DNA of 64,000 bases from Rhabditoides inermis (Eukaryota > Nematoda > Chromadorea > Rhabditida > Rhabditidae). A program made the translations under genes and the position numbers. Location: positions 16,001-80,000 of the forward strand of contig CAWZYM010000462.1 in NCBI GenBank assembly GCA_963966185.1, given 5' to 3'. Below, one piece after another: positions 49,549-61,693 of this stretch (its first letter is position 1; each line of letters begins with the position of its first letter). The notes under the pieces are model-generated. The model was not told the origin of the DNA, did not search any database, and saw only the letters and a list, made by a program, of their open reading frames with translations.

Positions 49549-50748
49549 TCACTACTTCTCTCCTTCTCTCCCTCTCTTTCTCCCTCTCTCTCCTCCCTCT
49601 CTCCTCCCTCTCTCCCTCCCTCCATCTCTCCTCCCTCTCTCCTCCCTCTCTCCTCCCTCTCTCCTCCCTCTCTCCTCCCTCTCTTTCCTCTCCCTTCCTC
49701 CCTCTCTCCTTCTTCTCTCCCTCCCTCCCTCTCTCCTCCCTCTCTCTCTCCCTCTCTCCCTCCCTCTCTCCCTCCCTCTCTCCTCCCTCTCTTTCCTCTC
49801 CCTCCCTCTCTCTCTCCCTCCGTCTCTCCCCCCCTCTCTCCTCCTTCTCTCCTCCCTCTCTCCTCCCTCTCTCCTCCCTCTCTCCTCCCTCTCTCCTCCC
49901 TCTTTCCTCCCTCTTTCCTCTTTCTCTCCTCCCTCTCTCCTCCCTCTCTTTCCTCTCTTTTCCTCCCTCTCTCCTCCCTCTCTCCCTCCCTTCCTCTCTC
50001 CCTCCCTTCCTCTTTCCCTCTCTCTCTCCTTCCTCTCTCCCCCTCTCTCCTCCATCTCTCCCTCCCTCTCTCCTTCCTCTCTCCCTCCCTCTCTCCCTCC
50101 CTCTCTCCTTCCTCTCTCCCTCCCTCTCTCCTCCCTCTCTCCCTCTCTCTCTCCCTCCCTCTCTCCTTCCTCTCTCCCTCCCTCTCTCCTCCCTCTCTCC
50201 CTCTCTCTCTCCCTCCCTCTCTCCTTCCTCTCTCCCTCCCTCTCTCCTTCCTCTCTCCCTCTCTCTCTCCCTCCCGCATGACGAGGGAGTATGGGACACG
50301 ACCGTCAACCAGGAGACGGCGGAGGATATCATGCGGAGGGCGAAGAGGCTCTGTCCCGCGCTGCAGGTTGCTACTCTCCCTAAACTGTAATAGCCTATTC
50401 TTTCAGACCGCCTCGTTCGTCTCGCACCACGTCGGTCTCCGTCCGGTGCGGGATCCGATCCGAGTGGAGGCCGAGAGGAGAGTGATGGACGTCAGGCAGG
50501 TGAGCGCATATTGTCCTACCAGATTGCAGTCCATGTTGACAATAGACAATCCGCTTCGACATAGCTTATGAGGGTATGAGAATAACTTGAAAATTTCAGA
50601 TTTCCGTCATCCACAACTATGGTCACGGTGGCAGCGGGCTGACGTTGTTCCAGGTAAATTCTCGTCACCAATCAACAACTGACGGCGTAATACTCGCGGA
50701 ACACCTTTGTGAAAGATTCAGGGCCGCGTTACTCATTCAACCTTTTCT
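49084..50748. repeat. Inverted duplication, left arm (inner part)
   Basis: From 50748 leftwards the sequence is the reverse complement of 53013 rightwards: DAO-like exons, CT-rich tract and satellite. Apart from the MITE in the right arm only scattered single-base differences are seen. Collinearity continues through the first higher-order satellite unit (to about 47160). The arm boundary within the satellite cannot be fixed by eye. Confidence 0.9.
49553..50277. repeat. CT-rich tract (CTCTCTCCTCC-type), about 725 bp
   Basis: Almost pure pyrimidine on the plus strand, between the satellite and DAO-like exons, probably within an intron of that gene. Mirrored at 53880-54603. Frames over it are artefacts. 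Confidence 0.97.
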
Positions 50749-51039
50749 CGCTGATTTGAAGAAGTGATCAGGCTGAGGCTGATCAACTTCTAGAGGACTC
50801 TGACTTTGAAAGCTATCCGGTTTGATGTTTTGAAATCGTTTCTTATGCGCAGACTTGATAGACTTGATACAATGTGCTCAAAAATTTAACGTTTTCAGGG
50901 CTGCGCCGAAGAAGCGACAGACCTTCTTAATCAGGAAATGAAAAAGATGACGGGACGAATGTCATTCAAAGCCTGTAGTGTAGAACTTACCGGTGTTTTA
51001 CTAGTACTCTCGTTGTATTCATTGCCACTAAAAAGATAA
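50286..51039 (+). pseudogene. D-amino-acid/D-aspartate oxidase C-terminal exons (left copy; gene truncated at 5' end)
   Basis: Exons about 50286-50366, 50407-50499, 50600-50653 and 50899-51039, in phase. They encode ETAEDIMRRAKRLCPALQ, SHHVGLRPVRDPIRVEAERR, the signature VIHNYGHGGSGLTLFQ, then GCAEEATDLLNQEMKKM and a tail to TAA. The HNYGHGGxGxT motif and the preceding GLRPxRxxIRxE are diagnostic for FAD-dependent D-amino-acid oxidases (peroxisomal). The FAD-binding N-terminal half (GxGxxG) is absent: upstream lies CT-rich DNA and satellite. The exons are intact, so this may be the 3' end of a broken gene rather than an old relic. Confidence 0.8.
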
Positions 51040-51136
51040 AATAGCTCAATCGTTTAGGAATGTGTTGGTGGGAAGAAAATTTTAAACCAACATAGAGTGG
51101 TCGCGAGGCTTGGCAGGTATAATAGGTAAATAAACA

Positions 51137-52023
51137 TTTGATTGAAACCGCTCAGATGAGCGGGGCGCAGGCCAACCAAAAGTCGTCCGCGGTCCTCAAG
51201 CCTAGGCTTCTTCCCGCTCGCGCCCCGCTCCTTTCCCGTTCATCGCGGTTGGAGAGTCTCCAATTTCAAGGGGATGGCGAAATACATACTACAGAAATGA
51301 TCCTGTGAAGTATGATCTCGAATAAACAATTTCTTTCTCCGCCTATTTGGTACAGGAGAGTGCAACTCGCACCGGGTTTACACAGCCTTTTCGCACGCTC
51401 TCACACACAGTTGGCCCCGCCCACAGCGGGTGGCACAAACCCGGTGCAAATAGCGCGAGGCCAGCTCAGAAGAGCGGGGCTGCGACGGTTTTGACATCTC
51501 TGGTTCCCCTACATTTGACCGTGAAATTCTTTCGCCTTTTACTAAAGAATTCCGTGTAGAGGAGCAATTATGAGTATTTCTCATTTTTTGGAATCCCCTC
51601 GAAAGAGCGGGACATAAATAAGTATAGGAGTTGTGCTTGGATGCTGTGGTGGTTGCCAGTCTCTCTTGCGAGTTGCCCCCAACTGAGAGGTCATTTGGGT
51701 TCGAGTTTGCCCGGGGCAAATCTCATGTGTCCAAATGATGCTTCGAAAACGACGCTGGTTTCCGCAAAGACACAAACTTATCCCAAACACTTTTCAGCAC
51801 ACGCTTCACTGTCTCCCGTTCCTCCGCCACAGTTGACAGTGCAACAATATCTGCACTATGTCGCCACACTCAACCCACCCTCTACCAATGCATTCAAAGT
51901 CGACAACATGGTATGTGTCTCTTATTTCATGGAGAGAGAGAGAGAGAAAGCCGATTCTAGATAGACCAGCTTCTTCAAACGCTCGCTCTGTCGCCTCGCA
52001 GACACGAGTCCTGTGGGTCACTA
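51137..52023 (+). mobile_element. Module X, copy d (longest copy, includes start of the RLE-element exon)
   Basis: Contains in order: a GC-rich start (GAAACCGCTCAGATGAGCGG), a folded stretch at 51509-51612 with an Sm-like ATTTTTTGG (51583-51591) followed by the hairpin TCCCCTCGAAAGAGCGGGA (51594-51612), a tRNA-like block with GGGTTCGAGTT (about 51640-51715), and the upstream exon ending GACAACATG|gtatgt. An intron then leads to ctcgcag|ACACGAGTCCTGTGGG. Homology to the RLE element stops near 52023, where ABCG-like sequence starts. Confidence 0.8.
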
Positions 52024-52871
52024 GGAGAGGCTGAGAGAGCGAGGCTGGTAGTGGCTGCGGAAGTGGTAAAGGATACTGGTAAGGAGAGGGAGAGGCGAAG
52101 AGTGGAGAAAAATGCTACCCTTCCAGACATCCTGGTTGTGGATGATCTGACTCGTTCAATGGACATCTACGATGCTGCTTTCCTCATTGACTACCTCCGA
52201 GACTGGGCCGGCAAGCTTGATAGAATGGTACTTTCCTTTTTTAAGTGCACAAACAAAAGTGAAATTGACCATGATTTTTGAAATTTTGATATTTACTTTT
52301 TCTGAAACGCATTCACGTGATTCAGGTGATCATGGCTATTCGACCTCCATCCATGGAGATTCTACAAATGTTTCACAAAGGTAATAAAATATAAATTTGA
52401 CAGAGAGAGAGCGCGCGAGAGAGAGAGAGAGAGAGAGGGGGGGGAGAGAGTTCCTTGTTGCAGCCGCCATCCTATCCTCTGGCCGCTTCGTCTACTGTGG
52501 CCGGTCGGATGGAATGCGTGTCTACTTCGACTCGATCGGCCAGCCCTGTCCGCCATTCAAGAATCCATGCGACTACTACGGTAATGGTCCTCGATAGATG
52601 TTTGTTCTCTTAAAATAAGATCACGAAATTGAGAGTGTAGTGTCATTAAAAGAGTGGCTGAAACATATGACGTAGTTGTCTGGAAAAAAGTGCTGACAGG
52701 AACTTTTGCAGAGTGGTGAGTAGTCATTGAAATGACTGAACCTTTCATTGCAGTGGACCTCGTGACCCCCGACCACCTGACCCCGTCGGCGGCGGCAGAG
52801 TCAGCGGAAAGGATAGGGACCATGGTGGAACAGTGGAAGAGACACGAACAGACACTGGTAGGGGACCCTTC

Positions 52872-52906
<35 letters not shown>

Positions 52907-53000
52907 CATCTATCTCTCTCCCTCTCAAGCCCTTCTTCAGAAGCGTGACGTGCTGACGCCTCCGACCGGTCAGCCGCCTCCCCGCAAGAGACGCGGTTGA
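52024..53000 (+). pseudogene. ABCG-transporter-like exons (C-terminal part of a degenerate nucleotide-binding domain), fragment
   Basis: Exons about 52024-52227, 52326-52380, 52464-52580, 52754-52857 and 52941-53000 join in frame. They encode KERERRRVEKNATLPDILVV, DDLTRSMDIYDAAFLIDYLR, VIMAIRPPSMEILQMFHK, AAILSSGRFVYCGRSDGMRV, then SIGQPCPPFKNPCDYYVDLV. This follows ABCG5/ABCG8 from the signature through Walker B, H-loop and the GYPCPxxxNPxDFYxDL block. The signature has lost LSGG, Walker B reads VVDDL instead of LDEP, and the H-loop His is Arg, so ATPase activity is unlikely. The N-terminal half and membrane domain are missing: module X precedes it and the inverted-repeat boundary follows, where the TGA arises at the junction. 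Confidence 0.7.
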
Positions 53001-53082
53001 ATGAGTAACAAAAGGTTGAATGAGTAACGCGGCCCTGAATCTTTCACAAAGGTGTTCCGCGAGTATTACGCCGTCAGTTGTT

Positions 53083-53471
53083 TAGGGATGTCAAGGGGAA
53101 TTTTCAAGTGTTACGGATATGTGCTTACTGTATATCAAAATGAAGTAAATTATATGTAGTTTTGAAATAGTATCATTTTAATTAGTTGTTTTCTTTCATT
53201 TCCGCGTTACGCGCATCGAAAGCGCGCGGTTTGAGGGCGCGCGCGGCACACAACTTCACAGAGAAAGGCTAAGCCACGCCCCTTTTTGACGTCATTTTCA
53301 TAGGATCAAATCAATTTTTGTCAAAAATAATAGGTTATGACACGGTCCAGCGCCAAAAGGAAGGCACTACTAGATACAACTTTTTACGGCGCGTCGAATG
53401 GTGTATTCCGTTTGGCGCGGGAAGATGCCGCATATTTGTGCCATCAAAGCTCCGCCCACTTGACATCCCTA
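53083..53471. mobile_element. hAT-like MITE, copy 2, 389 bp, in the right arm only
   Basis: Same TIRs and length as copy 1, with a perfect 8-bp target duplication CAGTTGTT at 53075-53082 and 53472-53479. The left arm has the uninterrupted site AACAACTG once (about 50676-50683). Confidence 0.95.
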
Positions 53472-53499
53472 CAGTTGTTGATTGGTGACGAGAATTTAC

Positions 53500-53867
53500 C
53501 TGGAACAACGTCAGCCCGCTGCCACCGTGACCATAGTTGTGGATGACGGAAATCTGAAATTTTCAAGTTATTCTCATACCCTCATAAGCTATGTCGAAGC
53601 GGATTGTCTATTGTCAACATGGACTGCAATCTGGTAGGACAATATGCGCTCACCTGCCTGACGTCCATCACTCTCCTCTCGGCCTCCACTCGGATCGGAT
53701 CCCGCACCGGACGGAGACCGACGTGGTGCGAGACGAACGAGGCGGTCTGAAAGAATAGGCTATTACAGTTTAGGGAGAGTAGCAACCTGCAGCGCGGGAC
53801 AGAGCCTCTTCGCCCTCCGCATGATATCCTCCGCCGTCTCCTGGTTGACGGTCGTGTCCCATACTCC
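53500..53867 (-). pseudogene. D-amino-acid/D-aspartate oxidase C-terminal exons (right copy)
   Basis: Exons about 53867-53787, 53746-53654 and 53553-53500 have the same lengths and coding content as the left copy (MRRAKRLCPALQ, SHHVGLRPVRDPIRVE, VIHNYGHGGSGLTLFQ). The final exon is missing because the arm ends at 53013 and the MITE sits downstream. A partial duplicate gene. Confidence 0.8.
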
Positions 53868-53879
53868 CTCGTCATGCGG

Positions 53880-54603
53880 GAGGGAGAGAGAGAGGGAGAG
53901 AGGAAGGAGAGAGGGAGGGAGAGAGGAAGGAGAGAGGGAGGGAGAGAGAGAGGGAGAGAGGGACGAGAGAGGGAGGGAGAGAGGAAGGAGAGAGGGAGGG
54001 AGAGAGAGAGGGAGAGAGGGAGGAGAGAGGGAGGGAGAGAGGAAGGAGAGAGGGAGGGAGAGAGGGAGGGAGAGAGGAAGGAGAGAGGGAGGGAGAGATG
54101 GAGGAGAGAGGGGGAGAGAGGAAGGAGAGAGAGAGGGAAAGAGGAAGGGAGGGAGAGAGGGAGGGAGGGAGAGAGGGAGGAGAGAGGGAGGAAAAGAGAG
54201 GAAAGAGAGGGAGGAGAGAGGGAGGAGAGAAAGAGGAAAGAGGGAGGAAAGAGGGAGGAGAGAGGGAGGAGAGAGGGAGGAGAGAGGGAGGAGAGAGGGA
54301 GGAGAGAAGGAGGAGAGAGGGGGGGAGAGACGGAGGGAGAGAGAGAGGGAGGGAGAGGAAAGAGAGGGAGGAGAGAGGGAGGGAGAGAGGGAGGGAGAGA
54401 GGGAGAGAGAGAGGGAGGAGAGAGGGAGGGAGGGAGAGAAGAAGGAGAGAGGGAGGAAGGGAGAGGAAAGAGAGGGAGGAGAGAGGGAGGAGAGAGGGAG
54501 GAGAGAGGGAGGAGAGAGGGAGGAGAGATGGAGGGAGGGAGAGAGGGAGGAGAGAGGGAGGAGAGAGAGGGAGAAAGAGAGGGAGAGAAGGAGAGAAGTA
54601 GTG
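53880..54603. repeat. GA-rich tract, mirror of 49553-50277
   Basis: Reverse complement of the left-arm CT tract with only isolated substitutions. Confidence 0.97.
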
Positions 54604-54609
54604 AAAGAG

Positions 54610-57600
54610 TGGACAATCTGCGTACATAGTAGGAGGGCGGACATTCTGTGCACCGGACAATCTGCGTACATAGTGGGAGGGTGGTCATTCTGAGCACCGG
54701 ACATTCTGCGCACATAGTGGGAGGGTGGACATTCTGTGCACCGGACAATCTGCGCACATAGTGGGAGGGTGGACATTCTGTGCACCGGACAATCTGCGCA
54801 CATAGTGGGAGGGTGGACATTCTGCGCACCGGACAATCTGCGCACAAAGTGGGAGGGTGGACATTCTGCGCACCGGACAATCTGCGCACATAGTGGGAGG
54901 GTGGACATTCTGCGCACCAGACAATCTGCGTACATTGAGGGAGGGTGGACATTCTGTGCACCGGACAATCTGCGTACATAGAGGGAGGGTGGACATTCTG
55001 TGCACCGGACTATCTCCGTACATAGTGGGAGGGTGGACATTCTGTGCACCGGACAATCTGCGCACATAGAGGGAGGGTGGACATTCTGTGCACCGGACAA
55101 TCTGCGTACATAGTGGAAGGGTGGACATTCTGTGCACCGGACAATCTGCGCACATAGAGGGAGGGTGGACATTCTGTGCACCGGACAATCTGCGTACATA
55201 GTGGAAGGGTGGACATTCTGTGCACCGGACAATCTGCGCACATAGAGGGAGGGTGGACATTCTGTGAACCGGACAATCTGCGCACATAGTGTGAGGGTGG
55301 ACATTCTGCGCACCGGACAATCTGCGCACATAGTTGGAGGGTGGACATTCTGCGCACCGGACAATCTGCGCACATAGTGGGAGGGTGGACATTCTGCGCA
55401 CCGGACAATCTGCGCACATAGTGGGAGGGTGGACATTCTGCGCACCGGACAATCTGCGCACATGGTGGGAGGTTGGACATTCTGACGTGAGCACCGGACA
55501 ATCTGCGCACATGGTGGGAGGGTGGTCATTCTGAGCACCGGACAATCTGCGCACATAGTGGGAGGGCGGACATTCTGCGCACATAGTGAGAGGGTGGACA
55601 TTCTGCGCACCGGACAATCTGCGCACATAGTGAGAGGGTGGACATTCTGCGCACCGGACAATCTGCGCATATAGTGAGAGGGTGGACATTCTGCGCACCG
55701 GACAATCTGCGCACATAGTGGGAGAGTGGACATTCTGCGCACCGGACATTCTGCGCACATAGTGGGTGGGCGGACATTCTGCGTACATAGAGGGAGGGTG
55801 GACATTCTGTGCACCGGACAATCTGCGCACATAGTGGGAGGGTGGACATTCTGCGCACCGGACATTCTGCGCACATAGTGGGAGGGCGGACATTCTGCGT
55901 ACATAGAGGGAGGGTGGACATTCTGTGCACCGGACAATCTGCGCACATAGTGGGAGGGTGGACATTCTGTGCACCGGACAATCTGCGCACATAGAGGGAG
56001 GGTGGACATTCTGTGCACCGGACAATCTGCGTACATAGTGGAAGGGTGGACATTCTGTGCACCGGACAATCTGCGTACATAGAGGGAGGGTGGACATTCT
56101 GTGCACCGGACAATCTCCGTACATAGTGGGAGGGTGGACATTCTGTGCACCGGACAATCTGCGCACATAGAGGGAGGGTGGACATTCTGTGCACCGGACA
56201 ATCTGCGTACATAGTGGAAGGGTGGACATTCTGTGCACCGGACAATCTGCGCACATAGAGGGAGGGTGGACATTCTGTGCACCGGACAATCTGCGTACAT
56301 AGTGGAAGGGTGGACATTCTGTGCACCGGACAATCTGCGCACATAGAGGGAGGGTGGACATTCTGTGAACCGGACAATCTGCGCACATAGTGTGAGGGTG
56401 GACATTCTGCGCACCGGACAATCTGCGCACATAGTTGGAGGGTGGACATTCTGCGCACCGGACAATCTGCGCACATAGTGGGAGGGTGGACATTCTGCGC
56501 ACCGGACAATCTGCGCACATAGTGGGAGGGTGGACATTCTGCGCACCGGACAATCTGCGCACATGGTGGGAGGTTGGACATTCTGACGTGAGCACCGGAC
56601 AATCTGCGCACATGGTGGGAGGGTGGTCATTCTGAGCACCGGACAATCTGCGCACATAGTGGGAGGGCGGACATTCTGCGCACATAGTGAGAGGGTGGAC
56701 ATTCTGCGCACCGGACAATCTGCGCACATAGTGAGAGGGTGGACATTCTGCGCACCGGACAATCTGCGCATATAGTGAGAGGGTGGACATTCTGCGCACC
56801 GGACAATCTGCGCACATAGTGGGAGGGTGGACATTCTGCGCACCGGACATTCTGCGCACATAGTGGGTGGGCGGACATTCTGCGTACATAGAGGGAGGGT
56901 GGACATTCTGTGCACCGGACAATCTGCGCACATAGTGGGAGGGTGGACATTCTGCGCACCGGACATTCTGCGCACATAGTGGGAGGGCGGACATTCTGCG
57001 TACATAGAGGGAGGGTGGACATTCTGTGCACCGGACAATCTGCGCACATAGTGGGAGGGTGGACATTCTGTGCACCGGACAATCTGCGTACATAGTGGGA
57101 GGGTGGACATTCTGCGCACCGGACAATCTGCGCATATAGTGAGAGGGTGGACATTCTGCGCACCGGACAATCTGCGCACATAGTGGGAGGGTGGACATTC
57201 TGTGCACCGGACAATCTGCGCACATAGAGGGAGGGTGGACATTCTGTGCACCGGACAATCTGCGTACATAGTGGAAGGGTGGACATTCTGTGCACCGGAC
57301 AATCTGCGCACATAGTGGGAGGGTGAATATTCTGTGAACCGGACAATCTGCGCACATAGTGGGAGGGTGGACATTCTGCGCACCGGACAATCTGCGCACA
57401 TAGTGGGAGGGTGGACATTCTGCGCACCGGACAATCTGCGCACAAAGTGGGAGGGTATGGACATTCTGCGCACCGGACAATCTGCGCACATAGTGTGAGG
57501 GTGGACATTCTGCGCAACGGGCAATCTGCGCACATAGTTGGAGGGTGGACATTCTGCGCACCGGACAATCTGCGCACATAGTGGGAGGGTGGACATTCTG

Positions 57601-60600
57601 CGCACCGGACAATCTGCGCACATAGTGGGAGGGTGGACATTCTGCGCACCGGACAATCTGCGCACATAGTGGGAGGGTGGACATTCTGCGCACCGGACAA
57701 TCTGCGCACATGGTGGGAGGTTGGACATTCTGAGCACCGGACAATCTGCGCACATGGTGAGAGGGTGGTCATTCTGAGCACCGGACAATCTGCGCACATA
57801 GTGGGAGGGCGGACATTCTGCGCACATAGTGAGAGGGTAGACATTCTGCGCACCGGACAATCTGCGCACATAGTGAGAGGGTGGACATTCTGCGCACCGG
57901 ACAATCTGCGCATATAGTGAGAGGGTGGACATTCTGCGCACCGGACAATCTGCGCACATAGTGGGAGGGTGGACATTCTGCGCACCGGACAATCTGCGCA
58001 CATAGTGGGAGTGTGGACATTCTGCGCACCGGACATTCTGCGCACATAGTGGGAGGGCGGACATTCTGCGTACATAGAGGGAGGGTGGACATTCTGCGCA
58101 CCGGACAATCTGCGCACATAGTTGGAGGGTGGACATTCTGCGCACCGGACAATCTGCGCACATAGTGAGAGGGTGGACATTCTGCGCACCGGACAATCTG
58201 CGCATATAGTGAGAGGGTGGACATTCTGCGCACCGGACAATCTGCGCATATAGTGAGAGGGTGGACATTCTGCGCACCGGACAATCTGCGCACATAGTGG
58301 GAGGGTGGACATTCTGCGCACCGGACATTCTGCGCACATAGTGGGAGGGCGGACATTCTGCGTACATAGAGGGAGGGTGGACATTCTGCGCACCGGACAA
58401 TCTGCGCACATAGTTGGAGGGTGGACATTCTGCGTACATAGAGGGAGGGTGGACATTCTGCGCACCGGACAATCTGCGCACATAGTTGGAGGGTGGACAT
58501 TCTGCGCACCGGACAATCTGCGCACATAGTGAGAGGGTGGACATTCTGCGCACCGGACAATCTGCGCATATAGTGAGAGGGTGGACATTCTGCGCACCGG
58601 ACAATCTGCGCATATAGTGAGAGGGTGGACATTCTGCGCACCGGACAATCTGCGCACATAGTGGGAGGGTGGACATTCTGCGCACCGGACATTCTGCGCA
58701 CATAGTGGGAGGGCGGACATTCTGCGTACATAGAGGGAGGGTGGACATTCTGCGCACCGGACAATCTGCGCACATAGTTGGAGGGTGGACATTCTGCGTA
58801 CATAGAGGGAGGGTGGACATTCTGCGCACCGGACAATCTGCGCACAGGGAGGGTGGACATTCTGCGCACCGGACAATCTGCGCACATAGTGAGAGGGTGG
58901 ACATTCTGCGCACCGGACAATCTGCGCATATAGTGAGAGGGTGGACATTCTGCGCACCGGACAATCTGCGCATATAGTGAGAGGGTGGACATTCTGCGCA
59001 CCGGACAATCTGCGCACATAGTGGGAGGGTGGACATTCTGCGCACCGGACAATCTGCGCACATAGTTGGAGGGTGGACATTCTGCGCACCGGACAATCTG
59101 CGCACATAGTGAGAGGGTGGACATTCTGCGCACCGGACAATCTGCGCATATAGTGAGAGGGTGGACATTCTGCGCACCGGACAATCTGCGCATATAGTGA
59201 GAGGGTGGACATTCTGCGCACCGGACAATCTGCGCACATAGTGGGAGGGTGGACATTCTGCGCACCGGACAATCTGCGCACATAGTTGGAGGGTGGACAT
59301 TCTGCGCACCGGACAATCTGCGCACATAGTGAGAGGGAAGAGGGTGGACATTCTGCGCACCGGACAATCTGCGCACATAGTGAGAGGGTGGACATTCTGC
59401 GCACCGGACAATCTGCGCACATGGTGGGAGGTTAGACATTCTGAGCACCGGACAATCTGCGCACATGGTGGGAGGGTGGTCATTCTGAGCACCGGACAAT
59501 CTGCGCACATAGTGGGAGGGCGGACATTCTGCGCACATAGTGAGAGGGTAGACATTCTGCGCACCGGACAATCTGCGCACATAGTGAGAGGGTGGACATT
59601 CTGCGCACCGGACAATCTGCGCATATAGTGAGAGGGTGGACATTCTGCGCACCGGACAATCTGCGCACATAGTGGGAGGGTGGACATTCTGCGCACCGGA
59701 CATTCTGCGCACATAGTGGGAGGGCGGACATTCTCGTACATAGAGGGAGGGTGGACATTCTGCGCACCGGACAATCTGCGCACATAGTGAGAGGGTGGAC
59801 ATTCTGCGCACCGGACAATCTGCGCATATAGTGAGAGGGTGGACATTCTGCGCACCGGACAATCTGCGCATATAGTGAGAGGGTGGACATTCTGCGCACC
59901 GGACAATCTGCGCACATAGTGGGAGGGTGGACAAACTGCGCACCGGACATTCTGCGCACATAGTGGGAGGGCGGACATTCTGCGTACATAGAGGGAGGGT
60001 GGACATTCTGCGCACCGGACAATCTGCGCACATAGTTGGAGGGTGGACAATCTGCGTACATAGAGGGAGGGTGGACATTCTGCGCACCGGACAATCTGCG
60101 CACATAGTTGGAGGGTGGACATTCTGCGCACCGGACAATCTGCGCACATAGTTAGAGGGTGGACATTCTGCGCACCGGACAATCTGCGCATATAGTGAGA
60201 GGGTGGACATTCTGCGCACCGGACAATCTGCGCATATAGTGAGAGGGTGGACATTCTGCGCACCGGACAATCTGCGCACATAGTGGGAGGGTGGACATTC
60301 TGCGCACCGGACAATCTGCGCACATAGTTGGAGGGTGGACATTCTGCGCACCGGACAATCTGCGCACATAGTGAGAGGGTGGACATTCTGCGCACCGGAC
60401 AATCTGCGCATATAGTGAGAGGGTGGACATTCTGCGCACCGGACAATCTGCGCATATAGTGAGAGGGTGGACATTCTGCGCACCGGACAATCTGCGCACA
60501 TAGTGGGAGGGTGGACATTCTGCGCACCGGACAATCTGCGCACATAGTTGGAGGGTGGACATTCTGCGCACCGGACAATCTGCGCACATAGTGAGAGGGA

Positions 60601-61222
60601 AGAGGGTGGACATTCTGCGCACCGGACAATCTGCGCATATAGTGAGAGGGTGGACATTCTGCGCACCGGACAATCTGCGCATATAGTGAGAGGGTGGACA
60701 TTCTGCGCACCGGACAATCTGCGCACATAGTGGGAGGGTATGGACATTCTGCGCACCGGACAATCTGCGCACATAGTGTGAGGGTGGACATTCTGCGCAC
60801 CGGACAATCTGCGCACATAGTTGGAGGGTGGACATTCTGCCACCGGACAATCTGCGCACATAGTGGGAGGGTGGACATTCTGTGCACCGGACAATGGAGG
60901 GTGGACATTCTGTGCACCGGACAATCTGCGCACATAGTGGGAGGGTGGACATTCTGCGCACCGGACAATCTGCACACATAGTGGGAGGGTGGACATTCTG
61001 TGCACCGGACAATCTGCGCACATAGTGGGAGGGTGGACATTCTGTGCACCGGACAATCTGCGCACATAGTGGGAGGGTGGACATTCTGCGCACCGGACAA
61101 TCTGCGCACATAGTGGGAGGGTGGACATTCTGTGCACCGGACAATCTGCGCACATAGTGGGAGGGGGGAAATTCTGTGCACCGGACAATCTGCGTACATA
61201 GTGGGAGGGTGGACATTCTGTG
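54610..61222 (-). repeat. 44-bp satellite array, about 150 monomers, inverted relative to the left arrays
   Basis: Same monomer family on the minus strand. The centre-proximal part is collinear with the left array (markers GACGTGAGCACCGG at about 55485 and 56585, 1,101 bp apart). Outer parts are more heterogeneous, with truncated units (e.g. about 58845, 59335, 60597 and 60890) and frequent CGCATATAGTGAGAGG variants. Minus-strand frames up to 2,478 codons are due to the stop-free repeat. Confidence 0.98.
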
Positions 61223-61294
61223 CGCCTCCAGCTATTAGATCTTTAAACGCTCGAAGAGCGACGCTTAATAAACGATATCGCGCATATTTACAAG

Positions 61295-61690
61295 GTTATG
61301 ACTAATCGCACTAGTCTAAAGAATTATGGCCTCTTAAACATTGTACCTTTCCGGTCTCGTGTTTCTCATGGGTGGCACCTGTTTCCTTGCTTTGACACAA
61401 CTTTAAAGAGCAGAACGTTTTCAGTAGAGTTTTTGCACTATGGAACACACTCCCCATCAACATCATTTTATCTGCGAAACATCAAACAGTGAAATCGTAC
61501 CTCCTAGATAACCCCCCATTTGTTCCCTCCGTCCAAAATTAGATGAGTGCTCCTTTGGGAACCTGTGTTATCTGTTTCATCCTATTTTTGTGTTTATTCA
61601 TTTTCCAATCACGCTTGCCGTATTCACTCTATTTATGTGTTTGTCCTGTGTTCTTCTATATAGTATACACGGTAATAAACATTATTATTA
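61295..61690 (+). mobile_element. 3' end of a decayed LINE (jockey/CR1/L2-like)
   Basis: RTSLKNYGLLNIVPFRSR is followed, after frame changes, by RVFALWNTLPINIILSAKHQ and YLLDNPPFVPSVQ. The phrase LWNxLP near the end is typical of the C-terminus of LINE reverse-transcriptase proteins. A 3' tail AATAAACATTATTATTAAAG at about 61673-61693 fits a LINE terminus. At least two frameshifts; inactive. Confidence 0.55.
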
Positions 61691-61693
61691 AAG

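Larger units (their letters stand above)
53013..55069. repeat. Inverted duplication, right arm (inner part)
   Basis: Reverse complement of 50748 leftwards, interrupted by the MITE at 53083-53471. At the centre-proximal edge the 15-bp phrase GGTTGAATGAGTAAC is duplicated (about 52994-53033), marking the junction with ABCG-like DNA. Similarity continues outward into the satellite, where this arm is nine monomers (396 bp) shorter per higher-order unit than the left. Confidence 0.9.

Noticed and set aside
53763..61199. Single 2,478-codon minus-strand open frame, and the similar 1,418-, 1,139- and 1,080-codon frames, as giant Cys-rich repeat proteins
   Set aside because: They lie entirely in the 44-bp satellite (plus CT-rich DNA). 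All three frames are open at once, there is no leader or unique domain, and length 44 is not a multiple of three.
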